From positions 20,008-84,007 of the forward strand of contig CAOKAE010000007.1 of assembly GCA_948466335.1 (NCBI GenBank): a DNA stretch of 64,000 nucleotides, written 5' to 3'. A model generated the notes under the pieces. That model worked only from the letters and a program-made list of their open reading frames with translations. It made no database searches and was not told where the DNA came from. The position numbers were made by a program, and so were the translations under genes. The DNA is from an uncultured Coriobacteriia bacterium (GTDB lineage: Bacteria > Actinomycetota > Coriobacteriia > Coriobacteriales > QAMH01). Positions 45,074-54,220 of this stretch are shown here, in pieces; position 1 is the first letter of the stretch, and every line of letters begins with the position of its first letter.

Positions 45074-45104
45074 GAGACAAATACACGGCGTATTTGTCTC
45101 GTTT
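45074..45104 (+). terminator. Terminator after the membrane protein gene
   Basis: Perfect 11-bp stem GAGACAAATAC with GTATTTGTCTC and a 5-base loop, followed by GTTTT. It begins four bases after the stop codon. Confidence 0.75.
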
Positions 45105-45127
45105 TCACGCGGGGACGCGTGCTGCGC

Positions 45128-45133
45128 TAGAAT
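45128..45133 (+). promoter_or_regulatory. -10 element TAGAAT before scpA
   Basis: GCTAGAATAC, the same form as before yebC. TTCACG at 45104-45109 is a possible -35 box at 18 bases. It lies 39 bases before the GTG start of scpA. Confidence 0.45.
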
Positions 45134-45171
45134 ACCCTCTCGAACGCATTTCGATAAACGGGAGCTCAAAC

Positions 45172-46059
45172 GTGTCTTATCGCGTCCGCATAGATGCCTA
45201 TCAGGGACCTTTCGACCTGTTGCTTACCCTTGTCTCGCGTCAGAAGATCGACATCGGCGCCATCTCCATCGCCGACATCACCGACCAGTACCTTGCCGAG
45301 GTCGAGCGCATGAAGGACCTTGACCTCGACATCGCGAGCGATTTTCTGGTCGTGGCGGCAACCTTGCTGCAGATCAAGGCGTCCTCGCTTCTGCCCAAGG
45401 ATGGCATCGAGCAGATCGAGCTCGATGACGAGTTCGCTGATCTCACTCCCGAACAGACCCGCGACATCCTCGTCGAACGCCTCGTGGTCTACAAGCAGTT
45501 CAAGAACGCCGCGAACGCCCTCGGTATGCGCATGGAAAACGAGGCCAAGATGCATCCGCGCCAGGCAAGCCTCGAGGAGCAGTTCCTCGGTCTCATGCCC
45601 GATTACCTCAAGGGCATCACCTTGCATGGCCTTGCCGTCATATGCGCCGATATCGCCGCCCGTCGTGACACCTTCCTGCTCGAGGCCGAGCACATCGCTG
45701 CCGTGCCCATCTCCATGGAGAAACATGTCGAGGGCATATACCGCTCGATGCGCCGTCGGACGAGCTGCACGTTCGAGCAGCTCGTGGGGGCTACCCCGAC
45801 ACCCGAGCTCATAGTCGTCACGTTCCTGGCGATACTCGAGTTGTACAAGCGCGGCGTTATCAGGATTTGCCAGGATGCGGCCTTTGACGAGATACAACTG
45901 GACATCGAAGCCGATGCCCCCGAAATCACCGATTTCTCGGTGCCCGACTGGGGCATGCCGGACGACCCGTCCCTCGAGCAGCTTGATGCGGGCGAAGAGG
46001 GCGAGACGGGCGATGATGGGGAAGACGAGCCAAACGAGAAGACGCGGGACGAGGAGTAG
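45172..46059 (+). CDS. scpA: Segregation and condensation protein ScpA
   Basis: Kleisin subunit of the SMC-ScpAB condensin that compacts and segregates the chromosome. 295 residues. N-terminal YRVRIDAYQGPFDLLLTLVS and IADITDQYLAEVERMKDLDL are diagnostic, followed by FLVVAATLLQIKASSLLPK. The C-terminal winged helix is FLAILELYKRGVIRICQD. An acidic tail closes the protein. GTG 45172 with GGGAGC upstream is the start that matches the family. scpB follows two bases after the stop. Confidence 0.94.
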   Translation: MSYRVRIDAYQGPFDLLLTLVSRQKIDIGAISIADITDQYLAEVERMKDLDLDIASDFLVVAATLLQIKASSLLPKDGIEQIELDDEFADLTPEQTRDILVERLVVYKQFKNAANALGMRMENEAKMHPRQASLEEQFLGLMPDYLKGITLHGLAVICADIAARRDTFLLEAEHIAAVPISMEKHVEGIYRSMRRRTSCTFEQLVGATPTPELIVVTFLAILELYKRGVIRICQDAAFDEIQLDIEADAPEITDFSVPDWGMPDDPSLEQLDAGEEGETGDDGEDEPNEKTRDEE

Positions 46060-46061
46060 GC

Positions 46062-47087
46062 ATGGCACGTGACGAGCGATACGCGGACCTTATGAGCGCT
46101 GCCGAGGCGCTGCTGTTCGTGTCGGACGAACCGGTGAGCGCCGCACGGCTCTCGGAGATTCTCGAGGTCAGCCCCGTACAAGTCGACGAGGCGCTCGTGG
46201 CGCTGTCCGCCGAGTACATGGACGAGAACCGTGGCATCCAGCTGCGCGAGGTGGCGGGGGGCTGGCGATTCTACACGCATCCCGCCTATCACGAGGCCAT
46301 CGAGCGTTACGTGGTCTCCTGGGACACCCATCGCATGTCCCAGGCGGCCCTCGAGGCCCTTGCGGTCATCGCGTATCACCAGCCCGTGACGCGCGCGACG
46401 GTCAACGCCATTCGCGGCGTGAATTCGGAGAGCGTCGTCTCGTCGCTCGTCGAGAAGGGCCTCGTGCGCGAGATGGGCCGCGACAAGCCGGGCGGCTCGA
46501 TTCTCTACGGCACCACGCGCACCTTCCTCGAACGCTTCGGCCTCAAGAGCGTGAAGGACCTGCCGCCGCTCGAGGACTTCGCCCCCGACGAGGCGAGTCG
46601 CGAGCAGATTCGCGAGCGCCTGAGCGGCACGGACAGGTCCCACGACATGCAGCTCGAGCTGACCGGAGAGGATGACGGGGTCGCTTCCACCGGCGTCGAC
46701 ATGCAGGTCACCTTCGAAGACGGTAGCATACGCGTCGAGGAAGTCGACACGGGCGATGAGATGCGGGAAGACGATGTCGAAGGTGTCGCCGAGATCATCG
46801 GCCAGTCCATGACCGAGAAGGTCGATGATTACCTGGGAGTCGACATCGAGGATGTCGATGGCATGCTCGATGCGTACTTCGGCGACGATGACGAAGCAGA
46901 ACCCGATGATGACCTTGCCGATGATGTGGATGACGACGAGGTGGACGACGAGTACGCCGCCGAGGAAGACGACCTCATCGACACGGCCGATCCCGAAGAG
47001 GAGGAGGCCTACGTCTACACCGAGGACGATGACGAGGAGTTCGACGAGGCCGAGCCCGACGACGATGATATCGAGCTGGTCGAGTAG
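46062..47087 (+). CDS. scpB: Segregation and condensation protein ScpB with long acidic tail
   Basis: Winged-helix subunit of the SMC-ScpAB complex. The 341-residue protein has a normal core at residues 1-190 (LMSAAEALLFVSDEPVSAAR, ALEALAVIAYHQPVTRATVN, IRGVNSESVVSSLVEKGLVR, GTTRTFLERFGLKSVKDLP). The remaining 150 residues are a tail dominated by Asp and Glu (DDDLADDVDDDEVDDEYAAE) that usual ScpB proteins of about 190 residues lack. Acidic tails may tune DNA or protein contacts; this is inference. It is co-transcribed with scpA and a pseudouridine synthase gene. Confidence 0.93.
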   Translation: MARDERYADLMSAAEALLFVSDEPVSAARLSEILEVSPVQVDEALVALSAEYMDENRGIQLREVAGGWRFYTHPAYHEAIERYVVSWDTHRMSQAALEALAVIAYHQPVTRATVNAIRGVNSESVVSSLVEKGLVREMGRDKPGGSILYGTTRTFLERFGLKSVKDLPPLEDFAPDEASREQIRERLSGTDRSHDMQLELTGEDDGVASTGVDMQVTFEDGSIRVEEVDTGDEMREDDVEGVAEIIGQSMTEKVDDYLGVDIEDVDGMLDAYFGDDDEAEPDDDLADDVDDDEVDDEYAAEEDDLIDTADPEEEEAYVYTEDDDEEFDEAEPDDDDIELVE

Positions 47088-47089
47088 CC

Positions 47090-47845
47090 ATGACGGACCC
47101 GATGCCAAGGCAGCCGTTTCCCATGCGCCTGCAGAAGTTCCTCGCCCGTGCGGGCGTCGCGAGTCGAAGGGGCTCCGAGGACCTCATGACCGCCGGTCGC
47201 GTGAGTGTCAATGGCGAGGTCGTGACCGAGCTCGGCAGCAAGGTCGATCCCAAGGCCGACGTCGTCTGCGTGGATGGTCGCGAGGTGCATCTCGAGGACG
47301 GCTCCATCTACCTCATGCTCTACAAGCCCAAGGGCTATCTGACGACCATGGACGACCCGCAAGGGCGTCCGTGCGTCGCGCAGCTCGTGCCGCGTGACCG
47401 CTATCCGGGCCTGTATCCGGTCGGCCGGCTCGACAAGGACACGACGGGACTTCTGCTCTTCACGACCGACGGTGACATGGGCCAGCATCTCCTGCATCCG
47501 AAGCATCACGTCGACAAGACCTATCAGGCGCATGTGGATGGCGTGCCCGACGAGGTCGACCTTGCGCGCTTGCGCGGCGGCATCATGCTCGACGACGGCC
47601 TCACGGCCCAGGCACGGGTGCGTCTTGTCGCCGAACGGCCCGATGGCAGCTCCGACATCGAGCTCGTCATCCACGAGGGACGCAAGCGACAGGTGAAGCG
47701 CATGTGCTCGGCCGTGCATCATCCGGTAATCGATTTGCATAGGAGCAGCTTCGGGCCGCTTCTCCTCGAGGATGTCGATGAGGGAAAGTGGCGCCTGCTG
47801 ACCGATGACGAGATTGGGAGCCTGCGAGAGGTCGCGGGACTCTGA
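47090..47845 (+). CDS. rluB: Ribosomal large subunit pseudouridine synthase (RluB/RsuA family)
   Basis: Converts a uridine in 23S rRNA to pseudouridine. 251 residues. N-terminal S4 RNA-binding domain (MRLQKFLARAGVASRRGSED, GRVSVNGEVV), then the catalytic domain with Asp in YPVGRLDKDTTGLLLFTTDG and HEGRKRQVKRMCSAVHHPV. It could be RluB- or RsuA-like; the RluB assignment rests on the usual neighbour position after scpB. Two bases separate it from scpB, so it is in the same operon. Confidence 0.9.
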   Translation: MTDPMPRQPFPMRLQKFLARAGVASRRGSEDLMTAGRVSVNGEVVTELGSKVDPKADVVCVDGREVHLEDGSIYLMLYKPKGYLTTMDDPQGRPCVAQLVPRDRYPGLYPVGRLDKDTTGLLLFTTDGDMGQHLLHPKHHVDKTYQAHVDGVPDEVDLARLRGGIMLDDGLTAQARVRLVAERPDGSSDIELVIHEGRKRQVKRMCSAVHHPVIDLHRSSFGPLLLEDVDEGKWRLLTDDEIGSLREVAGL

Positions 47846-47862
47846 TACGAGAGGGATGATCC

Positions 47863-48531
47863 ATGACGATGCAAGAGGGTGAGACGACGCCCAATCCGCT
47901 TGCGACGGGAGCCGATGGCGGTGCCGCCCGCGTGCTCCTCATGCGCCACGGCCAGACCCACGCGAACGCGCAGGGTTTCTTCCTTGGCAGGCGTGACGAG
48001 GGCGTGACCGAACTTGGCGAGGAGCAATCGCGTCGCGCGGTTGCGGGGCTTGTCGCCTGGCGACCCGACCGCATCATCTGCTCGCCGCTCAAGCGTTGCA
48101 AGACGCTGATCGCCGAGCCGGCGGCACGCGAGATCGGCATCGAGGCGCAGGTGGACGAACGTCTCATCGAGTTCGACTTCGGTCCCATAGAGGGCATGAC
48201 CTTTGACGAGGTCATCGCCCATGACCTTCCCTTTCCCTGGGGTCCGCGGGCCGCGGCTTGGCCACCTGCCCAGGGCGGCGAGAGCTTCGACGACTTCCTC
48301 GCGCGCATAGGGGATGCTTGCAGCGAGATCGAGCGTCTGGAGGGACGTACGGCCATCGTCGTCCATGGTGGCGTCATCAGGGGTTTTCTGGGCAATTGGC
48401 TCAACATGGGGACCGACGAGGTCAATCACCTCATCGTGCGCAACGTCGATGGCTTCGTGTTCAGGGTGCGTCCCGGTTTTGCCGAGCTCGAGTCATATGG
48501 CATCCATCCCGAGGATTTGGCCGATTACTAG
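47863..48531 (+). CDS. Histidine phosphatase family protein
   Basis: 222 residues of the phosphoglycerate mutase-like superfamily. The phospho-histidine is in LLMRHGQTHANAQG, further active-site residues in ICSPLKRCKTLIAEPA, and the second histidine in TAIVVHGGVIRGFL. FDFGPIEGMTFDEV is the usual acid-base segment. It could be an alpha-ribazole phosphatase, a sugar phosphatase or a general one; the sequence does not decide. It follows rluB by 17 bases, likely the last gene of the scpAB operon. Confidence 0.85.
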   Translation: MTMQEGETTPNPLATGADGGAARVLLMRHGQTHANAQGFFLGRRDEGVTELGEEQSRRAVAGLVAWRPDRIICSPLKRCKTLIAEPAAREIGIEAQVDERLIEFDFGPIEGMTFDEVIAHDLPFPWGPRAAAWPPAQGGESFDDFLARIGDACSEIERLEGRTAIVVHGGVIRGFLGNWLNMGTDEVNHLIVRNVDGFVFRVRPGFAELESYGIHPEDLADY

Positions 48532-48594
48532 CCTCGCGGTTTTGAGGATGGTGTACCATCTTGCAGGTATTTTTGAGAGAAAGGCAACGCTGAC

Positions 48595-49644
48595 ATGCCA
48601 AATGAGGGTAGCTTCGAGGCGGCAAAGCGCAAGAGCGACATGATTCGCGCGGATTTCGACGTCAATCCCGGCAAGTATCGCATGCTCACGGGCGACAGGC
48701 CCACGGGTAGGCTGCATCTGGGCCATTACTTCGGCACGCTCAAGGGTCGCGTCGATTTGCAGAACCGTGGCATACACACGAACATCGTCATCGCCGATTA
48801 TCAGGTCATCACCGACCGCGATACGACGGATAACATTGCCGACAACGTCTATAACATCGTGATCGACTACCTGGCCTGCGGCATCGATCCCGCCAAGACC
48901 ATGATCTTCACCCATTCGTCCGTGCCGGCCCTCAACCAGCTCATGCTTCCCTTCCTCTCGCTCGTGAGCGAGTCCGAGCTCGAGCGCAACCCCACCGTCA
49001 AGGCGGAACAGGAGGCGTCGGGTCACGCGCTCACCGGCCTGCTCTTGACCTATCCGGTGCACCAGGCCTGCGACATCCTCTTCTGCAAGGGCAACGTCGT
49101 GCCCGTCGGCAAGGACCAGCTGCCCCACATCGAGATCACCCGCACCATCGCGCGCCGTTTCAACGAGCGCTATGCCCCGGTCTTTCCCGAGCCCGAAGGC
49201 GTCCTGTCCGACGTCATCGAGGTTCCCGGTCTTGATGGGCGCAAGATGTCCAAGAGCTACAAGAACGGCATCTCGCTGTGCATGACGGCTGACGAGACCG
49301 CCAAGATCATCAAGAAGTCCCCGACGGATTCCGACCGCAACATCACCTTCGACCGCGAGAACCGCCCCGGCGTCTCCGCGCTGCTCACCACCGCCGCACT
49401 GTGCTCGGGTCGCAGCGAGGAGGACATCGCCGCCGAGATTGGCGATGGCGGTGGCGGAACCCTCAAGGCCTTCGTCACGAGCGCCGTCAACGAGTACTTC
49501 GCTCCCATACGCGCGCGCCGCGAGGAGCTCGCAGGTGACATGGACTATGTCAAGGACGTGCTACACGAGGGCAACCGCAAGGCCAACGAGGTGGCAAACG
49601 AGACGCTTGCCGAGGTGAACGAGGCGATGGGAATGGTCTACTAG
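48595..49644 (+). CDS. trpS: Tryptophanyl-tRNA synthetase
   Basis: Class I aminoacyl-tRNA synthetase charging tRNA-Trp. 349 residues. HIGH-type motif in GDRPTGRLHLGHYFGTLKGR, adenylate region VPVGKDQLPHIEITRTIARR, and an intact GRKMSKSYKNGISL. A short N-terminal extension of about 28 residues precedes the core. There is only a 63-base gap before it, too short for a T-box leader. Confidence 0.95.
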   Translation: MPNEGSFEAAKRKSDMIRADFDVNPGKYRMLTGDRPTGRLHLGHYFGTLKGRVDLQNRGIHTNIVIADYQVITDRDTTDNIADNVYNIVIDYLACGIDPAKTMIFTHSSVPALNQLMLPFLSLVSESELERNPTVKAEQEASGHALTGLLLTYPVHQACDILFCKGNVVPVGKDQLPHIEITRTIARRFNERYAPVFPEPEGVLSDVIEVPGLDGRKMSKSYKNGISLCMTADETAKIIKKSPTDSDRNITFDRENRPGVSALLTTAALCSGRSEEDIAAEIGDGGGGTLKAFVTSAVNEYFAPIRARREELAGDMDYVKDVLHEGNRKANEVANETLAEVNEAMGMVY

Positions 49645-49660
49645 GTGGTGCAGCAACGCT

Positions 49661-49671
49661 TATAGTAGAAT
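49661..49671 (+). promoter_or_regulatory. -10 region of the cyclophilin gene, near-leaderless
   Basis: TATAGTAGAAT ends nine bases before ATG 49681, and no ribosome binding site is visible. Transcription would start only two to five bases from the start codon, so the mRNA is nearly leaderless. Confidence 0.4.
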
Positions 49672-49680
49672 GACTCGTCT

Positions 49681-50376
49681 ATGAAACGCCTGCTGAACAT
49701 TCGCGTCCTATGCATCGCCCTCTGTGCTTGCGCCATGCTTGCCGGCATGCTCATCGCCGGATGCGCGGGATCGGGCTCGACGCCGGCTGACACCCAGAAA
49801 TCGGATTCCGACGAGGTGCTCGTGAGTGCTCCCGTGGAGGAGATTGACTACGCGAGCGGCATTCACCATGCCGAGCTCGTCTTCGAGGGCTACGAGTCCT
49901 CGCCGCTTTCCATCGAGGTCTACTCCCATTCCGCGCCCGTCACCGCCGAGAAGTTCTGCCGTCTCGTCGACAGCGGCTTCTACAACGGCAAGCCCGTGTT
50001 CTGGATCCTGAACGAGATGTACCTGCGTGTCGGCACCACGCAGCAGGACAACGACTTCCTCATCACCGGCGAGTACGAGGAGTCCGAGGTCAAGAACTCG
50101 AATTCGCTCAAACGCGGCGTCATCGCCATGAACCGCGCGGCCGATGGGCAGCAAAGCGACGCGTCGAGCCTCATCATATTCATGAGCGACCTCTCCTTTC
50201 TGGACGGAAAATACGCCGGTTTCGCCAAGATAGTCGAGAACTACGAGGTGATCGAGGAGATTGCCAAGCGCACCACCGCCGCCGACGGGGAGCTTCGCAT
50301 CATCGTCGACGACAACGGCAGGATCATCGACGAGGCCCAGTATCCCCACATCAAGACGATAGCAATGATTGATTGA
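49681..50376 (+). CDS. Cyclophilin-type lipoprotein with degenerate active site
   Basis: 231 residues. Signal MKRLLNIRVLCIALCACAML and lipobox MLIAGC make it a lipoprotein outside the membrane. The fold is cyclophilin (YSHSAPVTAEKFCRLVDSGF, KRGVIAMNRAADGQQSDASS, SDLSFLDGKYAGFAKIVEN). The catalytic segment reads VFWILNEMYLRVGTTQ where active enzymes have F-x-R-V...F-x-x-Q-G-G, so the arginine, phenylalanine and glutamine are replaced. It may bind proline peptides without isomerase activity. The next gene is a second cyclophilin that keeps these residues. Confidence 0.85.
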   Translation: MKRLLNIRVLCIALCACAMLAGMLIAGCAGSGSTPADTQKSDSDEVLVSAPVEEIDYASGIHHAELVFEGYESSPLSIEVYSHSAPVTAEKFCRLVDSGFYNGKPVFWILNEMYLRVGTTQQDNDFLITGEYEESEVKNSNSLKRGVIAMNRAADGQQSDASSLIIFMSDLSFLDGKYAGFAKIVENYEVIEEIAKRTTAADGELRIIVDDNGRIIDEAQYPHIKTIAMID

Positions 50377-50384
50377 GGTATGAG

Positions 50385-51062
50385 ATGAAGAAACTCGCCC
50401 GCGTTTTCGCCTGTGCCGGACTTTGCGCCTTGCTTTGCTGCGCGCTTGCCGCATGCGGTTCCTCTTCGGATGCGTCGAAGAACACCGATCCCAACACCGT
50501 GACGACGAAGGCCTCGGGAAAGTACGCGACCGGCACGCATCATGCCGTCGTCAAGGTCGAGGGCTTCGACCCGTTCACCATCGAGCTCTATGCCGATTCC
50601 GCGCCCGTGACCGTCGCCAACTTCTGCAACCTCGCCGAGAGCGGCTACTACGATGGACTCAAATTCTATCGCATCGTCGAGGGCTTCTGCCTGCAGGGCG
50701 GCACGAAGGGCAATAGCTCTGCGGGAAATGACGCGACCCTTCCGCCCATCATCGGCGAGTTCTACGAGAACGACGTGGATAACCCCCTTGCCGATGACTT
50801 CAAGCGCGGCACGGTCGCCATGGCACGCACGGGAATCTACAACAGCGCGAAGACCACCTTCTTCATCACGCTTGCCTCAACCGAGAACGTCGAGCTGAGC
50901 CTCAACGGCCAGTATGCGGCTTTCGGCCAGATTGACGATGCCGGCATGCAGACGGTCGACGCGATCGTGAACGCGTATCTCAAGTACGCCACGGGTGACA
51001 TGGGCGCGATCAACAATCCCAAGAACATGCCCACCATCGAGTACATCAGCATCGAAGACTAA
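50385..51062 (+). CDS. Cyclophilin-type peptidyl-prolyl isomerase lipoprotein
   Basis: 225 residues. Signal MKKLARVFACAGLCALLCC, lipobox LAAC. The cyclophilin domain keeps the active-site segment KFYRIVEGFCLQGG (Arg, Phe, Gln) and FKRGTVAMARTGIYNSAKTT with LNGQYAAFGQIDDAG. It probably helps extracellular proteins fold by cis-trans isomerisation of prolines. It follows the degenerate paralogue by eight bases with GAGG in between, so the pair is a tandem duplication expressed together. Confidence 0.9.
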   Translation: MKKLARVFACAGLCALLCCALAACGSSSDASKNTDPNTVTTKASGKYATGTHHAVVKVEGFDPFTIELYADSAPVTVANFCNLAESGYYDGLKFYRIVEGFCLQGGTKGNSSAGNDATLPPIIGEFYENDVDNPLADDFKRGTVAMARTGIYNSAKTTFFITLASTENVELSLNGQYAAFGQIDDAGMQTVDAIVNAYLKYATGDMGAINNPKNMPTIEYISIED

Positions 51063-51074
51063 GCGGATACGACC

Positions 51075-52211
51075 ATGGCAATACCTTTCAAGAAAGTCGT
51101 CATCATCGGCGTGGGCCTCATCGGCGGTTCGGTCGCCGCGGCCATGAAGGAATGCGATGATGCGCCTGTCACCATCGGCATTGACTGCAATGCCGAAACG
51201 CTCGAACGGGCAAAAGCACAAGGCGTGCTTGACGAGTACGCGCTCGTCGATGACCCGCGTGTCGATGAATGGCTCTCGAGTGGCGCATGCGACCTCGTCA
51301 TCATCGCCACGCCCGTGCATGCGGCACGTCGGTGGTTCGAGCGCCTCGAAGCCTGCGGCTACGATGGCATCATCACCGATGTCGCCTCCACCAAGGCGGT
51401 CATCACCGGGTATGCCGACGAGGCGCTTTCGCGCCCCGATCTTTACCTGCCCGGGCATCCCATGGCGGGCTCGGAGGCCAACGGCTTTGGCGCCGCGCGC
51501 GCAGACCTCTTCCAGGGCGCCTACTGGATCTTGTGCCCCGAGGGCGACAAGCAAGACGAGGTCTTCCTCAAGCTTTACGAAACCTTCAGCGCACTCGGTG
51601 CACGCATCATTTCCATCAGCCGCGAACAGCACGATAGCGCCATTGCCATCGTGAGCCACGTGCCGCACATGGTCGCCTCCTCGCTCGTCGAGCTTGCAGG
51701 CAATCACGTTGACGAGCGCAAGGAGCTGCTGCGTCTTGCGGCCGGCGGATTCAAGGACTCCACGCGCATCGCCGCCGGATCTCCCGAGCTGTGGTGCGGT
51801 ATCGCGCTCGACAACAGCGAGGCACTTTCGCAGGGCTTGCACGAGGTGGGGCAGATCATCGAGCGCTTCGAGACCGCCATCCGCGAAGGCGATGCCAAGA
51901 CGCTCACGACCATGCTCGAGGATAGCGCGCGTTTGCGTCGCAGCCTGCCCGCCAAGTGGATTCCCGATTCCGCCAAGCTCACCCAGGTGCGCATTCCCAT
52001 GACCGACCACCCGGGCATCATCGCCGAGGTGACGGGCATGGCCGGCCATGCCGCCTGCAACATCCAGTCCATCGAGATCGACCACATCAACGAGGACACC
52101 GCCGTGCTCGAACTCATCCTTACCGACGAGGGCGATATGGGCCGCTTCGGCGGAGAGCTCATCACGAAGGGCTACGACTTTTCGATCAGAAGCCTCGAAG
52201 AGGAGCTCTAG
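51075..52211 (+). CDS. tyrA: Prephenate dehydrogenase with ACT domain
   Basis: Oxidatively decarboxylates prephenate to 4-hydroxyphenylpyruvate for tyrosine. 378 residues. NAD site VVIIGVGLIGGSVAAAM, then VTIGIDCNAETLERAKAQGV. Catalytic part LYLPGHPMAGSEANGF and HDSAIAIVSHVPHMVASSLV. The last 80 residues form an ACT domain (VRIPMTDHPGIIAEVTGMAG) expected to sense tyrosine. The aroA frame starts two bases after its stop, so the two are one operon. Confidence 0.93.
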   Translation: MAIPFKKVVIIGVGLIGGSVAAAMKECDDAPVTIGIDCNAETLERAKAQGVLDEYALVDDPRVDEWLSSGACDLVIIATPVHAARRWFERLEACGYDGIITDVASTKAVITGYADEALSRPDLYLPGHPMAGSEANGFGAARADLFQGAYWILCPEGDKQDEVFLKLYETFSALGARIISISREQHDSAIAIVSHVPHMVASSLVELAGNHVDERKELLRLAAGGFKDSTRIAAGSPELWCGIALDNSEALSQGLHEVGQIIERFETAIREGDAKTLTTMLEDSARLRRSLPAKWIPDSAKLTQVRIPMTDHPGIIAEVTGMAGHAACNIQSIEIDHINEDTAVLELILTDEGDMGRFGGELITKGYDFSIRSLEEEL

Positions 52212-52213
52212 GC

Positions 52214-53534
52214 ATGGCCTTCGTCGGCTCCATCCGCGTTCCCTCCGACAAGTCAATCTCACACCGCGCCGTGCTCTTCGCCGGCCTGGCGCAGGGCGTC
52301 TCGCATCTCGAGGCCGTGCTGCCCAGTGCCGATGTCCATGCGACCATCGACGCGATGCGTCTGCTTGGCGCGCACGTCGATCTTGTGCCAGGCCCTCATG
52401 GCCTTACGGGTACGGTCGAGGGCATCGGATGTGCCTGACCCCCTGGCACATCCCCTCATGATTGATTGTGGCAACTCCGGTACGACGGCACGCCTGTTCA
52501 TGGGCGTGCTCGCTGGTCTGGGAATCGATGCGACGCTCACGGGCGACTCGTCGCTTTCCATGCGTCCGATGCAACGCGTCATCGAGCCGCTTTCCGAGCT
52601 GGGTGCGTGTTTTGAAAGCGACAACGGGCACTTGCCCGTGCATGTCATTCCCGCATGTCCCTTGCATGGGGCCCACATCACGACGAGGCAGGCGTCGGCC
52701 CAGGTCAAGTCAGCCGTCTTGCTCGCTGGCATGCAGGCCCAGGGCGTTACCTCGGTCACCGAACCCTCCAAGAGTCGTGACCATACCGAGCTGCTACTCC
52801 CCGCCTTTGGCGTTGCCGTCGAGGTCGATGGGCTCACTGCGCGCGTCGAGGGTCCCGCGCCCCTGCGCGCACACGACATGTCCGTTCCCGGCGACCCGTC
52901 CTCGGGCGCCTTCATCGCCGTTGCGGCAGCCCTGTGTCCGGGTTCCGACGTCGTCTTGGAGCAGGTGGCGCTCAATCCGACGCGAAGCGGCGCGTTCGAG
53001 GTGCTGCGCCGCATGGGTGCCCGGCTCTCCTACGAGAACGAGCGCATGGAGGGAAGCGAGCCGGTTGGCGACGTGCATGTGGCGTATACGCCTGCGCTTG
53101 TCGCGACGCACGTGACGCCCGACGAGATACCGACGCTCATCGACGAGATCCCCATTCTCGCCGTTGCCGCCGCCTCGGCCAGCGGCGAGACGGTGTTCGA
53201 GTCGTGCGGCGAGCTGCGTGTGAAGGAAAGCGACCGCATGGCGGCTATCATCGAGGGGCTTGACGCCTTCGGTGTCACGGCCTTTGCCGATGGCGATGAC
53301 CTGCACGTCGTGGGAACGAACGGCTCGCGCGAGTCCACGGCGCAACATGTCTCGCTCGTGACGCACGGGGACCATCGCCTCGCCATGACCTGGTATCTGG
53401 CGGGGGAGGCCTTTGGCGTCGATGTCGAGCTCGACGATTCCGATTGCGTCTGCGTGTCATGGCCCGATTTCTTCGCCGACATGGAGAGCCTGCAACGCCG
53501 AGGTGCTACACTACCCCTCACGTTAGATGATTAA
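52214..53534 (+). pseudogene. aroA: EPSP synthase gene interrupted by a palindrome and frameshift
   Basis: The N-terminal part from ATG 52214 reads SIRVPSDKSISHRAVLFAGL and AMRLLGAHVDLVPG, typical of 3-phosphoshikimate 1-carboxyvinyltransferase, the shikimate-pathway step before chorismate. It stops at TGA 52436 inside a 25-bp palindrome (52428-52452). The rest continues in another frame from about 52447: MIDCGNSGTTARLFMGVLAG, then SVTEPSKSRDHTELLL, IPTLIDEIPILAVAAA and a complete C terminus to 53534. All other parts look intact, so the lesion is recent or a sequencing error. As written no complete enzyme is made. The palindrome relates to 22170-22238. Confidence 0.85.
52428..52452. repeat. 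25-bp palindrome at the aroA frameshift
   Basis: Arms GATGTGCC and GGCACATC with a 9-base centre TGACCCCCT. 21 of 22 bases match the right arm of the 22170-22238 hairpin. It shifts the aroA frame by one. Confidence 0.75.
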
Positions 53535-53545
53535 GGAGCTTGCCT

Positions 53546-54220
53546 GTGATTATCGCCATCGACGGGCCCGCGGGTTCCGGCAAATCGACCATCGCCAAGC
53601 AGGTCGCCTCCATGCTCGGCTTCCATTACCTCGACACGGGCGCTATGTATCGCTGTATCGCCAACTACGCCCTCGAAAACGGCATCGCCTTCGATGACGC
53701 CGCGGCACTCGAGGCCGTGGCGCGCGACATCCCCGTCGTCTTCTCGCACGAACCGGGAAGCCCCGTTGCCACGGGCGTCTCCTTCGGCGGTGTGGACGTG
53801 ACGGATGCCATACGCACGCCGGCAGTCGACAAGGCCGTGAGCCCCGTCTCGGCCGTGCCCGAGGTGCGCGCCGCGCTTGTCGAACAGCAACGCCGCATCG
53901 CGGCTCACGATGACATCGTGATGGAGGGCCGTGACATCGGCACTGTCGTCTTTCCCCATGCCGACCTCAAGATCTTCCTCACCGCAAGCCCCGAGGAGCG
54001 CGCCCGTCGCCGTGCCCTGCAAAATGCCGAACGTGGTTTTGGCGATACCGACCCTGCGGTCATACTCGAGGGTCTCATCGCACGCGACAAGGCCGACAGC
54101 ACCCGTACCACCTCGCCGCTCAAGCCCGCAGCTGATGCCCACGAGCTCGATACGACTCATATGAGCATCGACGAGGTGTGCGATGCCATTGTGAAGATGG
54201 CGCGCGAGGCACGTCCATGA
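53546..54220 (+). CDS. cmk: Cytidylate kinase
   Basis: Phosphorylates CMP and dCMP with ATP. 224 residues. P-loop IDGPAGSGKSTIAKQ, then LGFHYLDTGAMYRCIANYAL, the CMP-binding GRDIGTVVFPHADLKIFLTA, and lid residues ARRRALQN. GTG 53546 has AAGGAG seven bases upstream, so it is preferred over TTG 53540. It overlaps the plsC start (ATGA). Confidence 0.94.
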   Translation: MIIAIDGPAGSGKSTIAKQVASMLGFHYLDTGAMYRCIANYALENGIAFDDAAALEAVARDIPVVFSHEPGSPVATGVSFGGVDVTDAIRTPAVDKAVSPVSAVPEVRAALVEQQRRIAAHDDIVMEGRDIGTVVFPHADLKIFLTASPEERARRRALQNAERGFGDTDPAVILEGLIARDKADSTRTTSPLKPAADAHELDTTHMSIDEVCDAIVKMAREARP

